A stretch of DNA of 64,000 nucleotides, from NCBI GenBank assembly GCA_963556695.1, contig CAUWAG010000011.1, positions 434,001 through 498,000 on the forward strand, in the 5' to 3' direction. The notes below the pieces were generated by a model. That model was not told where the DNA came from and did not search any database. It saw nothing but the letters and a program-made list of their open reading frames with translations. Origin of the DNA: Anthostomella pinea. Its lineage: Eukaryota > Ascomycota > Sordariomycetes > Xylariales > Xylariaceae. The position numbers and the translations under genes are program-made. Numbering within the stretch: the stretch's first letter is position 1; the number at the start of each line of letters is the position of its first letter. Of this stretch, positions 33,691-44,231 are shown piece by piece.

Positions 33691-34008
33691 CTCAGAAAGT
33701 CTTCCTCACAAGAACAACCCCCTCCACCTCTCCACCTCTCCGTTTCTCCGCCCCTCCGCCTCCGCTCCAATCCCAAAGCCCCAGATGATCTAATCCAACC
33801 CCAGCCCCACGCTCTCACGAGAGACAACCCCCCCCTCCCCCCTTCTCGACCTCAGACTGTGGGCATGCTCAAGCATCTGACCCACACCAACCAACACACC
33901 AACCAACACGCCAACCAACCAAAACACCACAGCAGTTAATGCCCCAGTCATCTTTCAAATCGCCCGCGACTTCTGAAACAACCCTCCTCCACCCTCTCCG
34001 CCGCAACC

Positions 34009-34446
34009 ATGGATAAGGACGACCACGGTATACCGCCTCCAGGGGGCCAATTAACACATTCGTACGTAAAGAAAGAAAAGCAGGCACGAAAAACCGCGGA
34101 GCGGTCCACCCGCCGTGCCAGGGTGCACGGGACAAAGGAAGCAAATTTATCTGCAGCCATAGCAGCCATGGCAGCCATAGCAGACCTCCACGGCAGACTT
34201 CCACGGCAGAGGCGAAGGACACATGTGGAACAGGCGGACGATCCGGGGCACCCTTCCGCATACCCCAACCCTAATACGACGGATGGCGTATGTCCAGAGA
34301 TAGACCTACCCGTAGCCACCGACGACGTGATCAAAGAGCCCGTGCCGGGAAACCACCCCCTACGAACCACCTCAACGAATCGAACAACGGGGCGCCGCAC
34401 CAAAGAAACCATCCGGACTACAACGGCCTCTCTCTGTTCTCATTAA
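34009..34446 (+). CDS. Hypothetical basic protein, possible small gene
   Basis: A 145-codon ORF from ATG (MDKDDHGIPPPGGQL). It is basic at residues 20-45 (KKEKQARKTAERSTRRARV), then has an Ala/Met-rich helix coded by short GCAGCCATAGCAGCCATGG repeats, then a Pro/Thr-rich half. No signal peptide, membrane segment or known domain. The minus strand has an equally long frame, so coding status is uncertain. Confidence 0.3.
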   Translation: MDKDDHGIPPPGGQLTHSYVKKEKQARKTAERSTRRARVHGTKEANLSAAIAAMAAIADLHGRLPRQRRRTHVEQADDPGHPSAYPNPNTTDGVCPEIDLPVATDDVIKEPVPGNHPLRTTSTNRTTGRRTKETIRTTTASLCSH

Positions 34447-35149
34447 AGTGCATTCCTCCCTCGACGATGAGCACCCAATTCGAGTAACCGCGCACGACCT
34501 GGCTTACGCTCGCTTAACTCGAGAACGCAAAGAAGGACCGTACCCGAAACATTACATGCCTACATAACAATGACCAAACCGGTCTTAGTCAACGGAAACA
34601 GACATCACCATGCAAGATCTTCAAGAGAAGCAAGGTCATCAGAATGTGATTAATTGTAGCGGCGGCTATCCGGCGAAGCAAGGTTCACCCCTATAGCTAT
34701 CCATCGCCCCAGACTTCGTCGAACCCCAGGAATCGGGTTTCGACTAAGTAACTCGCCGCACGGATCATATGTGCAGGAGTAGCTACATGTGCGTCTCACT
34801 GCATTTGCTGATAGCTACCAGAGGCCACTCCGGCGTGACCTGGTGGTGTTGGCGAATTAGAGCCTTGGGACGACTGAGTTCCCTGCTGAAGCCCATTTTG
34901 CTGGTCATGGGGCTGCGGCGGCTCGACGCCCTGATAAAGATGAACTGTCGTGTCGTGATGACCTTCTTGAGGGAACCGGCGTGCTCGACTTGAGCCGTGG
35001 AATCGGTGGGCGCCATGGGAGCTGTTTTGATTGGCGCCATGGGAGCTCTGGTGTCGACTGACGTTTCCGCTTTATTGTCGGCGGACGCGTTTCTCGCTCG
35101 TCTGGCGGCGGCGGGGACCGCGTACCGCCGGCCGTTGTATGGCAGCGAC

Positions 35150-35392
35150 GGCGACCCGTTGGAGGATCTGGAGTGGTCCATGGTTGTGCAGTAAGCGGGA
35201 TGGTGGCGTTGGCGAGGTGTAGGGTGGGGAGGACGGCGGGTAGCCTGTTGTCCGCGACGAGTGCTGTGATGCGGTGTCGAACTCAGGGGTGCGTCTTAGT
35301 GTTTGGGATGATTGCGGGTCGGACTGATCACCTGCATCCGTGGCGGCGGCGACCACGTGCGACCCGTTGGGGGATCTTAAGTGATCCATGGT
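35150..35392 (-). repeat. Tandem duplication of a gene start (MDHxRSxNGS)
   Basis: Two units about 210 bp apart (35150-35183 and 35360-35392) share CGACCCGTTGG.GGATCT..AGTG.TCCATGG. On the minus strand they read MDHSRSSNGS and MDHLRSPNGS at equivalent ATGs. Between them a Pro-rich reading (GYPPSSPPYTSPTPPSRL) matches the 54590-54790 remnant. This points to repeated copying of the 5' end of one gene. Confidence 0.65.
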
Positions 35393-35693
35393 ATACGATA
35401 TACGACCTTGGGTGAGTATCTTGGTAGGTCAGTGTCTGTTGGGTAGGTGGGTGTACGATTTTTTGGATGAGTATCTGGGAGGGTGATAGGGTGGACATAC
35501 GGGTTTGGGTGAGTATCTGGTAGGTGGATGGACAATGTGTGCGTCGTGATATTCGCACGCGATGTTCAAGGCAGGCTGCTCGAAACTCTCTGGGCTGGTA
35601 TGAGCGGGTACGAGAGCTGCTGTGCTGTGTTGTGCTGATGGCGCATCCATCAGTCTCCCAATATCCTCCATTGCGATCGGGCCCCAGCCGCAC

Positions 35694-36086
35694 TCAGCGA
35701 TGTGCCCCACCAGGGCCTGGTAGGTCGTGAAGGATCCGGCGGGGATCTGGGTGTCTTCCGGTTAGTGGTGCAATGTCTTGGAAAAGGAGGATGTGGTTGC
35801 TTGGAGATGCAATAATCTCCTTGTGTCTGCGAGCAACGACTCCGCCCATGGACTTACTAACCTGCGTCGTGAGCAATGGCACCATCTTGCACTCCCCTGA
35901 GAGGTTCAAATGGGCGCGGTGTCGGGTAGCCCGTCTATCGGGGGGTGCTGGGTAGCGTAGCGACCACGCGATAGTTCGCCGCGATATCTGTCGCAGTACA
36001 GTGGAGCAGGCGAGTGATACGCATGGCGTCGTCCTGATATCTAATTCCATTTCCTTCACCAGACTGCTCAAGGCAGGGAAGTCCAA
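35694..36086 (-). pseudogene. Unrecognised minus-strand remnant with an SKSMGGVV motif
   Basis: 130 open codons. The segment VSKSMGGVVARRHKEIIASP resembles YKSMGAVVKHLPTAAARK at 36940 and the zinc-finger-like FKSIGASVNHIRKH near 51400, so it is probably a diverged copy of the same family. No Cys pair is left here. Confidence 0.35.
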
Positions 36087-36139
36087 CAGAGCTCTGTACG
36101 AGTCGCGAGCGGACCTGGCGTCGGAGCATATCTAGTATC

Positions 36140-36306
36140 GGGCGGAGAGTGCGGTAGCGGTAGCGGTAGGTATGGGCGTTGCGTGTCCGCTGGTCCTCGC
36201 GCCGAAGTACTAACCCTGTGAGTTCCGATTGCTTGGTATAATACGCCCCGAGGGTGTTTATGCATGTTCGGGTCGGCGAGGGTTTGATAGGAGGGCCGGG
36301 AGTATG
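36140..36306 (-). repeat. Segment shared with 52158-52322
   Basis: Both read a GVLYQAIGT / GVLHQAIGT...SARxPADxQ protein stretch on the minus strand. The DNA shares GAGTTCCGATTGC.TGGT.TAA.ACGCCC and GCATGTTCGGGTCGGCGAGG, then GGGAGTATGGGGCG. It is a partial duplicate of the 51035-52928 gene. Confidence 0.8.
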
Positions 36307-36347
36307 GGGCGTAACGCCGGGAGCAGGAGAAATATTTAACTACTTGC

Positions 36348-36785
36348 TTAGAATGTCTGGCCGGGATCGGAGACGCCGTGTTCTTCCTTGTGAGCCAACA
36401 CCGTGGCGGCGGACCCGGTCAGCCTTCTTCGGCGCGGGCGCCGGCACAGACACTCGCACCAAAATTGCGGGCAGGGCAATGCCTGTAGCGCTTCGAGGTC
36501 GCAACCGCTGAGTAAAGAATGGCGAGGAAGAGCGGCGAGGAAGAGCGGCGAGGAAGAATGGCGAGTCGGTCGCGGGTCCACCATAGGGCCAACGGTATGG
36601 ACAGTAGCAGTTGTGGAAGTTGCCGGTAGATGTGAGCGCAGCTTCTCGGTGGCTTCCTCGAGACTTGCTTCTGTCGAGCGGCTTACGGGGAGGTCAATGG
36701 TATAATCAGTACGAGGTGGTGAAGGTGCCGTTCCAGGAGACAGCGCGGGGCCACTGTCGATGGTACTGTCCGTTAAAATCCGCAC
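36348..36785 (-). pseudogene. Copy of the MRxLTDST family gene (5' part)
   Basis: The minus strand starts MRILTDSTIDSGPALSPGT and shares its first 55 residues with the better copy at 40655-41425 (LTDST, the SPGT/SPKT site, the charged helix SLEEATEKLRSHL). After that the frames part and the reading becomes low complexity. No known domain. Confidence 0.55.
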
Positions 36786-37003
36786 GCGCTTGAATGATGG
36801 TATTTTAGCCGGTAGACTTGAAGCTCGGCGCTTCCTTTGGTATTGGCCGGCTTGAGGGCTAGAGACGACTGACAGGCTGTCTGCTTGGCCGCCTTCCTAG
36901 CCTGTCTCGCGTCTTGCTTTCTAGCGGCGGCAGTTGGGAGATGCTTCACGACCGCCCCCATCGACTTGTAGCTCCCTAGAGATCCCAAAGGAAATGATTC
37001 CAC
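36773..37003 (-). pseudogene. Fragment with SYKSMGAVVKH and a Lys/Arg-rich helix
   Basis: The start of this reading (SYKSMGAVVKHL) is like the second half of a C2H2-type finger also seen near 51400. It is followed by ARKQDARQARKAAKQTACQ, which recurs on the plus strand at 12891-12953. Too short and broken to assign a function. Confidence 0.45.
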
Positions 37004-37642
37004 TTCCCTCTCTTAGGAAGGCTGACCGGCGCAGCGTGAAGTGCCTTGGTGGTAACAAGGAGTGCGTCGAGAGGCCGGGCGGCGGAGTCGACGAGAGGGA
37101 TGGGCTCCGCGAGGGCGGCGAATACGGGGTCGGCTACGCGACAGGATACTACCTCATCGAGTACCGCGGGTGTTAGAGGTACTCGCCAGGCTCGCCCTGG
37201 GGTGAAGGTGGATGCCCCAGCCCGAGGCTGTCGCCAGGCTTGCCCTGGGGTGGAGGTGGTTACCGGCTTTTCGTCGGGTTGGAGATTGGTGCGTTAGTCC
37301 GAAGCTGTGGCATAGCTCCAGACGAGCTGCCATAGCGTGCCGCAGCCCAACGAGACGGCGGGGTGTATACAGGCATGGTGTGTGTAATTCAGGATGATTG
37401 CCTCTGCTAGCGCTCAGGATACTTGTAAGTCTACTCTCTTTCTATAACGGTTCTGAGACGAGCGACGGAGGGCCGAGAGAAGACGCCGCCACGAGGACGT
37501 AGCAGCGCCGGCGCGAGAAGTCAGCCGAACCGACGTCGACTTCTGGTGCCTCTGGGGTGCCGGCGAGGACTGCGAGTACGAGGGGCGTGCTTCCTACAAC
37601 TTTTCCGCTTGATCCATTCTGTGTGTCGAACCTCCCGGCGAG

Positions 37643-37960
37643 TTACTGAGCGGGTTCGTATGGGTGTTGGCGAGACCCCTGACCTTCGTTGGCTTGCTCA
37701 AATCGGGGGATGGAAGCCAAGTCCAGCTTGTCGTCCTCCTCTTTCTGGATGGACGGGATAGTCGGGATGGAGGCCACGTCTAGCTTGTCGTCTTCTTCTT
37801 TCTTGAAGAACGGCATGGTGGTGGTGAAATCATCGAAGAACGGTGCCAGTCTGCTATTGATGTTCCGCTCCCGCAACCTGAAGGCTTGCTGGCAAGACAT
37901 CTCTCGTATGTAGTAGCCTGACCAAGCGGGCTCGGATCGGCTCGAACCTATTGGGGTCAA
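37643..37960 (-). pseudogene. Acidic (K/E)EDD-repeat protein remnant
   Basis: 105 open codons. The second half repeats a unit twice: KEEDDKLDVASIPTIPSIQ and KEEDDKLDLASIPRFEQA. The same unit, on the opposite strand, is at 39840-39930 (KKEDDHVELNSIPRAEQAKQ), and both end in QHPY. The genes are thus an inverted pair about 2 kb apart. Function unknown. Confidence 0.5.
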
Positions 37961-38054
37961 GGATGTCGGTCAAGCAAATCGGGGGTTCTGTATGCCGACG
38001 GGCGTCCTTCAGGGACAGTCGCCGTGTCCCAGTTTCTTGATTTCCTTTCTTTCA

Positions 38055-38106
38055 AGCAAGGAGGGCAAGTAGAGCAAGTAGAGCAAGGAGAGCAAGGAGA
38101 GCAAGC
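38055..38106. repeat. 9-bp tandem repeat (AGCAAGGAG variants)
   Basis: About six units of GAGCAAGGA / GAGCAAGTA. On the minus strand it would read Cys-Ser/Thr-Pro/Cys triplets (CSPCSPCSTCSTC). Confidence 0.75.
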
Positions 38107-38109
38107 GCT

Positions 38110-39590
38110 GCGACGGTGTGGCGGGATGTAAATGTCTTCTCTAGGGATATTTAAGTAATTGAGTATGAGTGTCTCTGTTAGCGCTCGGAATACACGTAAG
38201 TCTAGTCTCTCAGACTTTGGTGGATTGGAGTTTGGCCGTACCGATACACCATGAGTCCAGGCGGAGGAGGTTGAAGATTGGCGCGGAGCGGCAGCACGAA
38301 AAACTGAAGAAGTCATGTCGAAAAGTAGGGACGCCTGTGATATTGAGCATGGCCACCGGGCTTCTCCGTTGACATAAAGTCTTTCTCGATGTAGATGTGG
38401 TCGAATGATTTGCCTTGGTCAATCATCTCCACGAGCGAAAACACGGATCTGCATATCGTGGTCGATGCCTTGGCCCATCGGGATGATTACGCCGGTCGTT
38501 TCCGCAAGATACTGGGTCCAGACTAGGTCGTCGCCATCGTCGATAGCGACGTTGTCGGTGCTGTCCTCTTTTTGCTCATCGACGTTCTATTAGTCGGCGT
38601 TCGGTTGGTCGGATTCTTCTTGCATAGAGTCCCAGTCGTCGACAAGCTCTTCTATAGAGCTCCAGTTGTCGGTAAGAGAGAAGCCCGGCCGGGGCAGTCC
38701 AGCGCGTCTCAGCCGGCCGTGGTGTGGTAGCGGCTTTTCAACGTCTTCGTGGTCAGACCCTCCAAGGTGGTCGTTGTCATAGACGATAGGCTCATTGTCA
38801 CGGGAATGGTCAATCATCTCGACGAGCAAAAACACAGATCTCAAAAACCAGCGTCCCAGGACGTATACGTTCTCTCTGGGACGTCACTCAACGTATGGTC
38901 AAGAGCTCCATGATGAACAAAACAAGATGCCGAGAAGGCTGTGTTGGACACCGGTCCTGGTGTAGGTTGGAGAGTCAAGGGCTACTCCGGCAACATGAAG
39001 TGGTTCGGAGCGCCCCCGCGCAGTTTTATAAGACTATTTTGGCGCCGGCCGTGTGGTAGCTAAGGTTACTATCGGGCGGGACTATGTTAGACGAGTAGAC
39101 CTTGCCGACTTTGCGGATGCTGCCGAGTAGCATTTTGATGTTGTAGGTTGGCGGCAGGCCCGAGACGAAGCGGGATACGTTCTGGTTTGAGGGGATGTCG
39201 GCGCATTGGTTCTCGGGTGTGTTCGGGTTTCCTCGGTAGTTGCTTGTCGGGGGTTATATCACGGCTTGGGTCTGGCTTTGACTGGCGGTTAGACCTTGAA
39301 TGGGGAAGGTAGAAAGACCTTGACTAGGAAAGGGACCTTGACTGGCGGACAGACCTGGGCCCTCGCCAAGGTGCTCGCGATTGACGGATTGTTACTCTTG
39401 TCGGTGTCGCTGCTGCTGCTCCTGTCGTCTATGTCAGGAATGAATGGTTTGTATTGGAAGATGGATAAGCATACTTAGCTGTTGGGGGTGCTAGCCTGAA
39501 TTTCCGTGGTAGCATCTCGCGCATTCGATGAATTGCCTGCCGTGAGCTCGTTCATCGAGTTGTTCGCCGCGGCCAGGCCCCAGGGAGGGC
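38110..39590. other. Stretch without a clear gene
   Basis: Short minus-strand frames at 37957-38316, 38210-38422 and 38590-38844 (acidic, Asp-rich, 84 codons) occur, with no known domain. A short GACCTTGACTGGCGG-type duplication lies near 39280-39355. Confidence 0.3.
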
Positions 39591-39639
39591 CATCGCCCTA
39601 CGGCTTGTAGTTGAAATAGCATTCAGCAATATTCAAGTG

Positions 39640-40212
39640 TACCTTCTTCCAGCAGTAAGCCCTTGTATAGCCGCCGTCAACGGCATAAAGGCACTGCTGG
39701 CAGGCCTGCCAGCAGTGGAGAGAATTACTCCAAGCATATCTCTGTAACGTGAAGGCATACCAGCCGATGTCGGTACTGCTGCTAACAACAAGAGTGCTGC
39801 TGTCGCTGTCGAACGGGTCGTCCTGGCATCCATCCCACAAATGCCGTCCCTCGTGAAGAAAAAAGAGGATGACCACGTCGAATTGAACTCCATCCCCCGG
39901 GCTGAGCAGGCCAAACAGGGTCAGAGTTCCAGCCAACACCCATACGGAACCTGCTCTGTAACTCGCCGAGAGGCACATAAACGAAACATCGCCTTCGCTT
40001 GGCGTCTCATAATAATAAAGCGATCCGTTATTAGATTGACTGCTGCCGGTGCCATCGACAATAGGCCTATTATTGAACACACGAAAATGGTCAGTCAGCT
40101 GGAGGCGAGGGAGTACGCTAGAAGCCTCGTTGATGCTGTCCCAGCCGATTTGCCCTTCGTACGGAAAAAAAGTGAAGTGGCTGTACAGGTGGTGGTTGGG
40201 TCCCGGCCGTAA
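39640..40212 (+). pseudogene. Plus-strand relative of 37643-37960
   Basis: The plus strand reads IKALLAGLPAVERITPSISL, a stop, then a segment ending LASIPQMPSLVKKKEDD and NSIPRAEQAKQGQSSSQHPY, parallel to the minus-strand copy at 37643-37960. The last part (residues 40-120 after MPSL) has no counterpart. A 207-codon frame on the opposite strand (39598-40221) is Cys/Trp-rich and is probably its shadow, although that cannot be proved by eye. Confidence 0.45.
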
Positions 40213-40444
40213 CGACGCCACAGATAGCCACGCAAGGGTATCTCGAGACGATGGTGCTGGTTGATTACCTCCTGATTCACTCAGAGTCCTCTTAAATTTC
40301 CATGATGTCTTTTGTGATGTCCTGCTGAGTAGTTTCGAAGTTCCTATTCATTGCCGCAAGGTGTTGCACGAGCCCGTTCTGGAGAGGTAGGTCACCTTGA
40401 CGAGCTCCACAGTTGCTCGTGTCATTCTCTCCATACTCTCTGCT

Positions 40445-40516
40445 GGGCACTGACGGCCGCCCTCTAGGTATAGGTGGTCGTTTCCGTTGTTGGGCTTCTC
40501 GGACCCGTCGACGGCG
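40445..40516. repeat. Segment shared with 46903-46972
   Basis: GGGCACTGACGGCCGCCCTC and TGGGCTTCTCGGACCCGT are common to both, with scattered differences between. Confidence 0.85.
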
Positions 40517-40554
40517 CGGAAATCCTGGACCTTCTTGTGACGGTGGCAGGGTTG

Positions 40555-40620
40555 CTTCCAGGGCGGCAGGTTGTTATTTGAAGAGCTCGAGCTGTACGCT
40601 GAGATTGTGGTGATGTCTCG
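40555..40620. repeat. Segment shared with 42473-42535
   Basis: Both contain AAGAGCTCGAGCTGTACGCT and read TTISAYSSSSSNN.LPPW on the minus strand. About 95% alike over 60 bp by eye. Confidence 0.85.
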
Positions 40621-40654
40621 TTGAGCGGCTTGGGAGCCGCCATCCTCCGTCAGA

Positions 40655-41425
40655 TTAAGCAGATTTTGAATCAAGTCCGAGCGTTAAGCCCCGCAGGTAG
40701 ACGTAGCCCAGCGAGACGTTATGGTGATGGATGGCGATGCACCTCCCGTTCTGCGTCGTAATGAAAAAGTCGGCATTACGTCCGGCGTGGTAGATGAACT
40801 GATTAGTGTACGTGTCGAAGATCATCAGCAGCTGACCTGCCCGTCGGTAGAGCTCGATGATGCGGCTCGGTCGGGGTGGCGGTTGTGGGACGGGGGCTCC
40901 TCGCACGCGGAAGCGGATGCGGCGATGTCTCCCTATGTCGGCTGGGGCTTCTGCGTAAGCTTGCGCCCTGTTGAGGCATTCTAGGTCGTGGGTTGCTGCG
41001 TCTAGGCCGTTGTTATAAGCCTAGTAGTTGTGCGATCTGGCTGCCATCACTGGCAGGTTTGCTACCGCCATCACGCCGTCGGCCAAGCTGAAGACGGACA
41101 GCAAGCGGCTCTCCCGGTCCTTCAAGAAAAACTTGTCCAAGCAGCGGCAGGCGCGCTTCTTGAACTTGCTATGCTCTCCGAAACCGAGAACAACGGTAAG
41201 AAACGCAACTAATCCACACACGATTTGCTCCCAGTCTTCTTTAATCCATGATTGTCCGTTTGCCGGTCGATATAAGCGCAGCGTCTCGATAGCGTTTTCG
41301 AAATTTGCCTTTAAAAAGCGGCCTACGTAAAGGCCATCGGTAAAAACAGTACCAGGTATAAAAGGTAGCGTTTTAGGCGAAATCGCGAAGTTACTGCCGA
41401 CGGTACTGTCTGTTAAAGTCCGCAT
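40655..41425 (-). pseudogene. MRxLTDST family gene, best copy, one premature stop
   Basis: From ATG at 41425 (MRTLTDSTVGSNFAISPKT) the frame is open for 134 codons, hits TAG at 41021-41023, then continues in the same frame (AYNNGLDAATHDLECLNRAQ, RRAGQLLMIFDTYTNQFIYH) to 40655. A hydrophobic helix (QIVCGLVAFLTVVLGFGEH) lies at residues 67-86, followed by a basic Cys-containing segment. I do not recognise the family. Partial relatives are at 36348-36785 (5' part) and 47685-47772 (middle). A single nonsense change in an otherwise coherent reading suggests recent inactivation. Confidence 0.6.
40914..41004. repeat. Segment shared with 47685-47772
   Basis: Minus-strand readings LNRAQAYAEAPADIGRHRRI and LNMAQAYAPALADIGRHRRI. 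The DNA shares GGATGCGGCGATGTCT and CTATGTCGGC. Confirms a second copy of the MRxLTDST-type gene. Confidence 0.85.
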
Positions 41426-41471
41426 GGGCGGCGCGAGCCTCGGCCGTAAGCGGCGACGCGAGGGCCACTAC

Positions 41472-42323
41472 CTAATCCAAAGGCGGCTTCTTGGGCCTGT
41501 ACTGCGACATGCGGCCTGTGCGGACGGAGGATGCCGACAAGCCGGGCGTCGGCGGCAAGCTGAGCGGCGAGGGGATCGAGGAGGAAGTCGAGGCGCGCGG
41601 GTATGCCGTCGAGGAGGAGCCTTCGGAGGGCGTGAGGAAAGACGAACTCGTTTCGAACAGGGAGAGAACCTCACGACCTCCAGAGTTGCTCCACGAGCTC
41701 GCGCGGGGAGAGAATACCCATAGCGACGAGCCATGGAAGTCTGCAGCGTCGTCCGCACCTAGTGCCGACTCGATGTCCAAAGGTCGAGCTCCGGCATCGG
41801 GAGACTAGCTCAGCCAGCATCGTTTCCCAGGACACACAGCAACGTAGCAGCAACTACCACCCCGACCAACGAGTCAACCACCACGGCAGCATCATCCACC
41901 AACAGGGCAGCACCAACCACAGCCGAGGCATCCACCGGGAAGCCACAGCTCTGGAGCGCCATCGTTGCCCAAAAGCCCGTCTCCTTACCAGTGCAGCCAA
42001 AGCCAGTCACAGCAGTGCCCAAGCAACGAGCACCACTTTCGGCTCTGAGAAAGAACGGATACGGCCTCGACGTCGAGGAGGTTTTCGTCGTCGTCGTCGT
42101 CGGGGATGGCGACGGTGCTGGGGAAAGAGGGAACCATGGCGTCCTCCATGATCTCGGCGTCTGCAGTGTCGTCGGCGAGACCCACGAACTCGTCCGGGGA
42201 GAGAACACCCATGGCGACGAGCCCATGGAAGTTTACAACGTCGTTATCGTCGTGCTCGCGCTTGCGGCTTGGGACAGTAGAGTTCTTGGCGGATGGCGAG
42301 CTGCGGATGCCCGTCTTGTCCAT
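41472..42323 (-). pseudogene. Duplicated acidic gene with the motif FHGLVAMGxLSP
   Basis: The unit occurs twice on the minus strand: VVNFHGLVAMGVLSPDEFV (near 42200) and AADFHGLVAMGILSPRELV (near 41720). The first copy continues into an acidic stretch (DDDDDENLLDVEAVSVL). The two DNA units share GGGGAGAGAA.ACCCAT.GCGACGAGCC. Frames break between them. The plus strand also has long open readings here, and the strand choice rests on the conserved motif. Confidence 0.4.
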
Positions 42324-42359
42324 GGTGGTGGTTATGGTGGTCGTGCCATTCTCTCCATC

Positions 42360-42480
42360 CTCTTTGCTGTCTCGTTTGCATCAGCAACAAGACCAGCTGC
42401 AGCTTCAGCGTAACCAACCCTGGTCACGACTACCCGCCCGATGAGAAGCGGGACGCGAAGGAAAAATCGAAGAATCCAGG
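42360..42480 (+). pseudogene. Cys-cluster fragment (CISNKTSC), inverted copy
   Basis: The plus strand reads CISNKTSCSFSVTNPGHDYP with PDEKR; the minus strand near 43810 reads CISNKTSCSFSATSLGIDYP with PNEER. The match shows an inverted duplicate of the 43780-44220 gene end. The motif looks like the second half of a fungal zinc-cluster-like domain. Confidence 0.6.
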
Positions 42481-42759
42481 GCGGCAGGTAGTTGTTTGAA
42501 GAGCTCGAGCTGTACGCTGAGATTGTGGTGACGTGGCAGTAGCTGCCGTCTGCAGACACGCCAAGAATGAGGACCGGGTGGTTTAGGGGCCCCGACATGT
42601 GGCGGGTCTGGGTCAGCTCATTTTTGTCCTCCGGGTTGATGTGTTGCGTGCGGTGCGCGCCGTTCTCGATGAACAGGCCCTGGTCGACTTTGCCTACATA
42701 TACGCAGTCCCCAGTCTAGGCGCGGATGGATGGCAAGGTACCGGGTGGACGGGGCCGAC

Positions 42760-43418
42760 AATGAGGTGCCGGCTTGCGTAGGGGTCGGCTGTGGGGTTGA
42801 GTTGCCCTTCCCTTCGCGTGTTCGTTTGTCTTTCACGTCGCGGTCGCAATCCCTGTTATACTTAACGCAATTCTTGCATTTGGTGCTGCTGCCTTCCTGG
42901 CCATCGCATTTCACGTGACGATCGCGGCATGTCTTGCACGAGAACTTGCGGATGGGTCCTCGCTTCTTGGTGGGAGGCGGCTGCTCTGCCCCGGACGACG
43001 CCGGGCGCTTCTTCCCTCGTCCTCGTTTTCTTGCCGGTGCTGCCGCTGGCGCCGACTCGTCAACGACGATAGTGAAGCGCTGATGATGACTATCACAACA
43101 GACAAATCCTCTCCCAGCGCCGTGCGAACCTCCTCGTATACCAGGCCTGTGAAGTAGAAACCTGGCCAGTGGATCTGGAAGCCCGTGACGGAAGTCTTCT
43201 TCTCGCCGTTGCCATACTGCTGGAGCCACATGCAGGCGGTGACGTAGTCCCTGCTGTTGATGTAGACGTTTGAGTAAAACCACGGAACGCCGGCAGGCTT
43301 CGCTAGTCGCCGACCCACGCCCATTACCGTGGCTGGTGGGCGTCTGTTGCACGCCGTTGACTCCATTCGTCGGGACAGTTCCTTGACTTGTGTCATGGAC
43401 GCTGTCATTGCTCATCAC
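42760..43418 (-). pseudogene. Zn(II)2Cys6 zinc-cluster protein remnant
   Basis: The minus strand reads a basic linker (PARKRGRGKKRPASSG), then CKTCRDRHVKCDG and CKNCVKYNRDC. The spacing C-x2-C-x6-C-x9-C-x2-C-x6-C is exactly that of the fungal Zn(II)2Cys6 DNA-binding domain. Upstream, a start (MMSNDSVHDTSQG) and a middle part (VMGVGRRLAKPAGVPWFYSN, FQIHWPGFYFTGLVYEE) lie in different frames, so at least two frame changes or unrecognised introns exist. Unusually the zinc cluster is near the end, not the start, of the protein. Function as a regulator is inference. Confidence 0.6.
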
Positions 43419-43779
43419 AAGGGCCTGGTGTGGCGATTCTACGGCTTCAGCTACGCTTGTGTATTGAGGTGCCGGACTGGAGACGTCGCTGAGGTGCGAA
43501 ACTTCGTTGGCGTACGGAGGAGACGATGCGGCTGTCGATGCTGTCAGCTCTAGGCTGGTGTCCTCTTGGTCACGTGCGTGAGGCGAGGCGGCCTACTGCT
43601 GGTGGGCAATGGTGTGGATGGTGATCCTTGGTTGGCCGGGGAGGGTCTCGAACATTCGAGATTGGAAATTGAACATTGGGATACATGATGGTTGATTTCG
43701 TCAGTAATTCTAGAGAGTGTTCGTAATGGTGGTAGTGTTTGTGGATGTTAATTGTAGAGCAGCCTTCCTTCTCGCGCTC

Positions 43780-44220
43780 TTCATTAGGCGGGTAGTCGAT
43801 ACCCAGGCTGGTCGCGCTGAAGCTGCAGCTGGTCTTGTTGCTGATACAATGGCCGCACTTGAACTTTTTGGGATCTTGGGCGATTCGGTACTCTCAGGAC
43901 TTGCTACTGTAGCGGTCGCAAGGCTGAGTCGCTTTGCAGCCTTCCTCGTCGCTGTTCAGCCTGTTTCCGTTCCCCCTCTCTCCGCCGACGTCTTGGCCAA
44001 AACGTCCTCGCTCCCTTGACGGCCTTGCTCTTGCCGCCTCGAATATGTCCATGATCCTCTTGCTGTGCTCGCCGATCTTCAAGTCTGCCTCGTCGGCTTT
44101 GCACCATGTATCTCGCACCCTGTCGTAGTTGTCTGGCAGAGGTCGTGTTCTCATCTTGGCAATGATTTCCTTAGCTTTGGACTCGTCGTCCTCCACTATG
44201 GTACCGGACCCACGAGAGTC
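43780..44220 (-). pseudogene. Protein with KAKEIIAKM helix and C-terminal Cys cluster
   Basis: The minus strand reads KAKEIIAKMRTRPLPDNYDR, then an acidic/basic helix (KADEADLKIGEHSKRIMDIF), a basic stretch, and a Cys region (CKATQPCDRY, stop, KFKCGHCISNKTSCSF). The Cys spacing resembles fungal zinc-cluster-like domains but is not canonical. A TAG lies between the two Cys parts. A weaker copy of the middle helix (ADLKIGEHSK) is near 55610-55650. The inverted end copy is at 42360-42480. Confidence 0.45.
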
Positions 44221-44231
44221 CGTCCGGAATG

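Noticed and set aside
33545..38106. Regular repeats considered as CRISPR-like arrays
   Set aside because: Units are contiguous without unique spacers and the organism is eukaryotic.
39598..40221. 207-codon minus-strand ORF, Cys/Trp-rich
   Set aside because: The opposite strand carries the motif shared with 37643-37960, so this frame is more likely a shadow. No family match.
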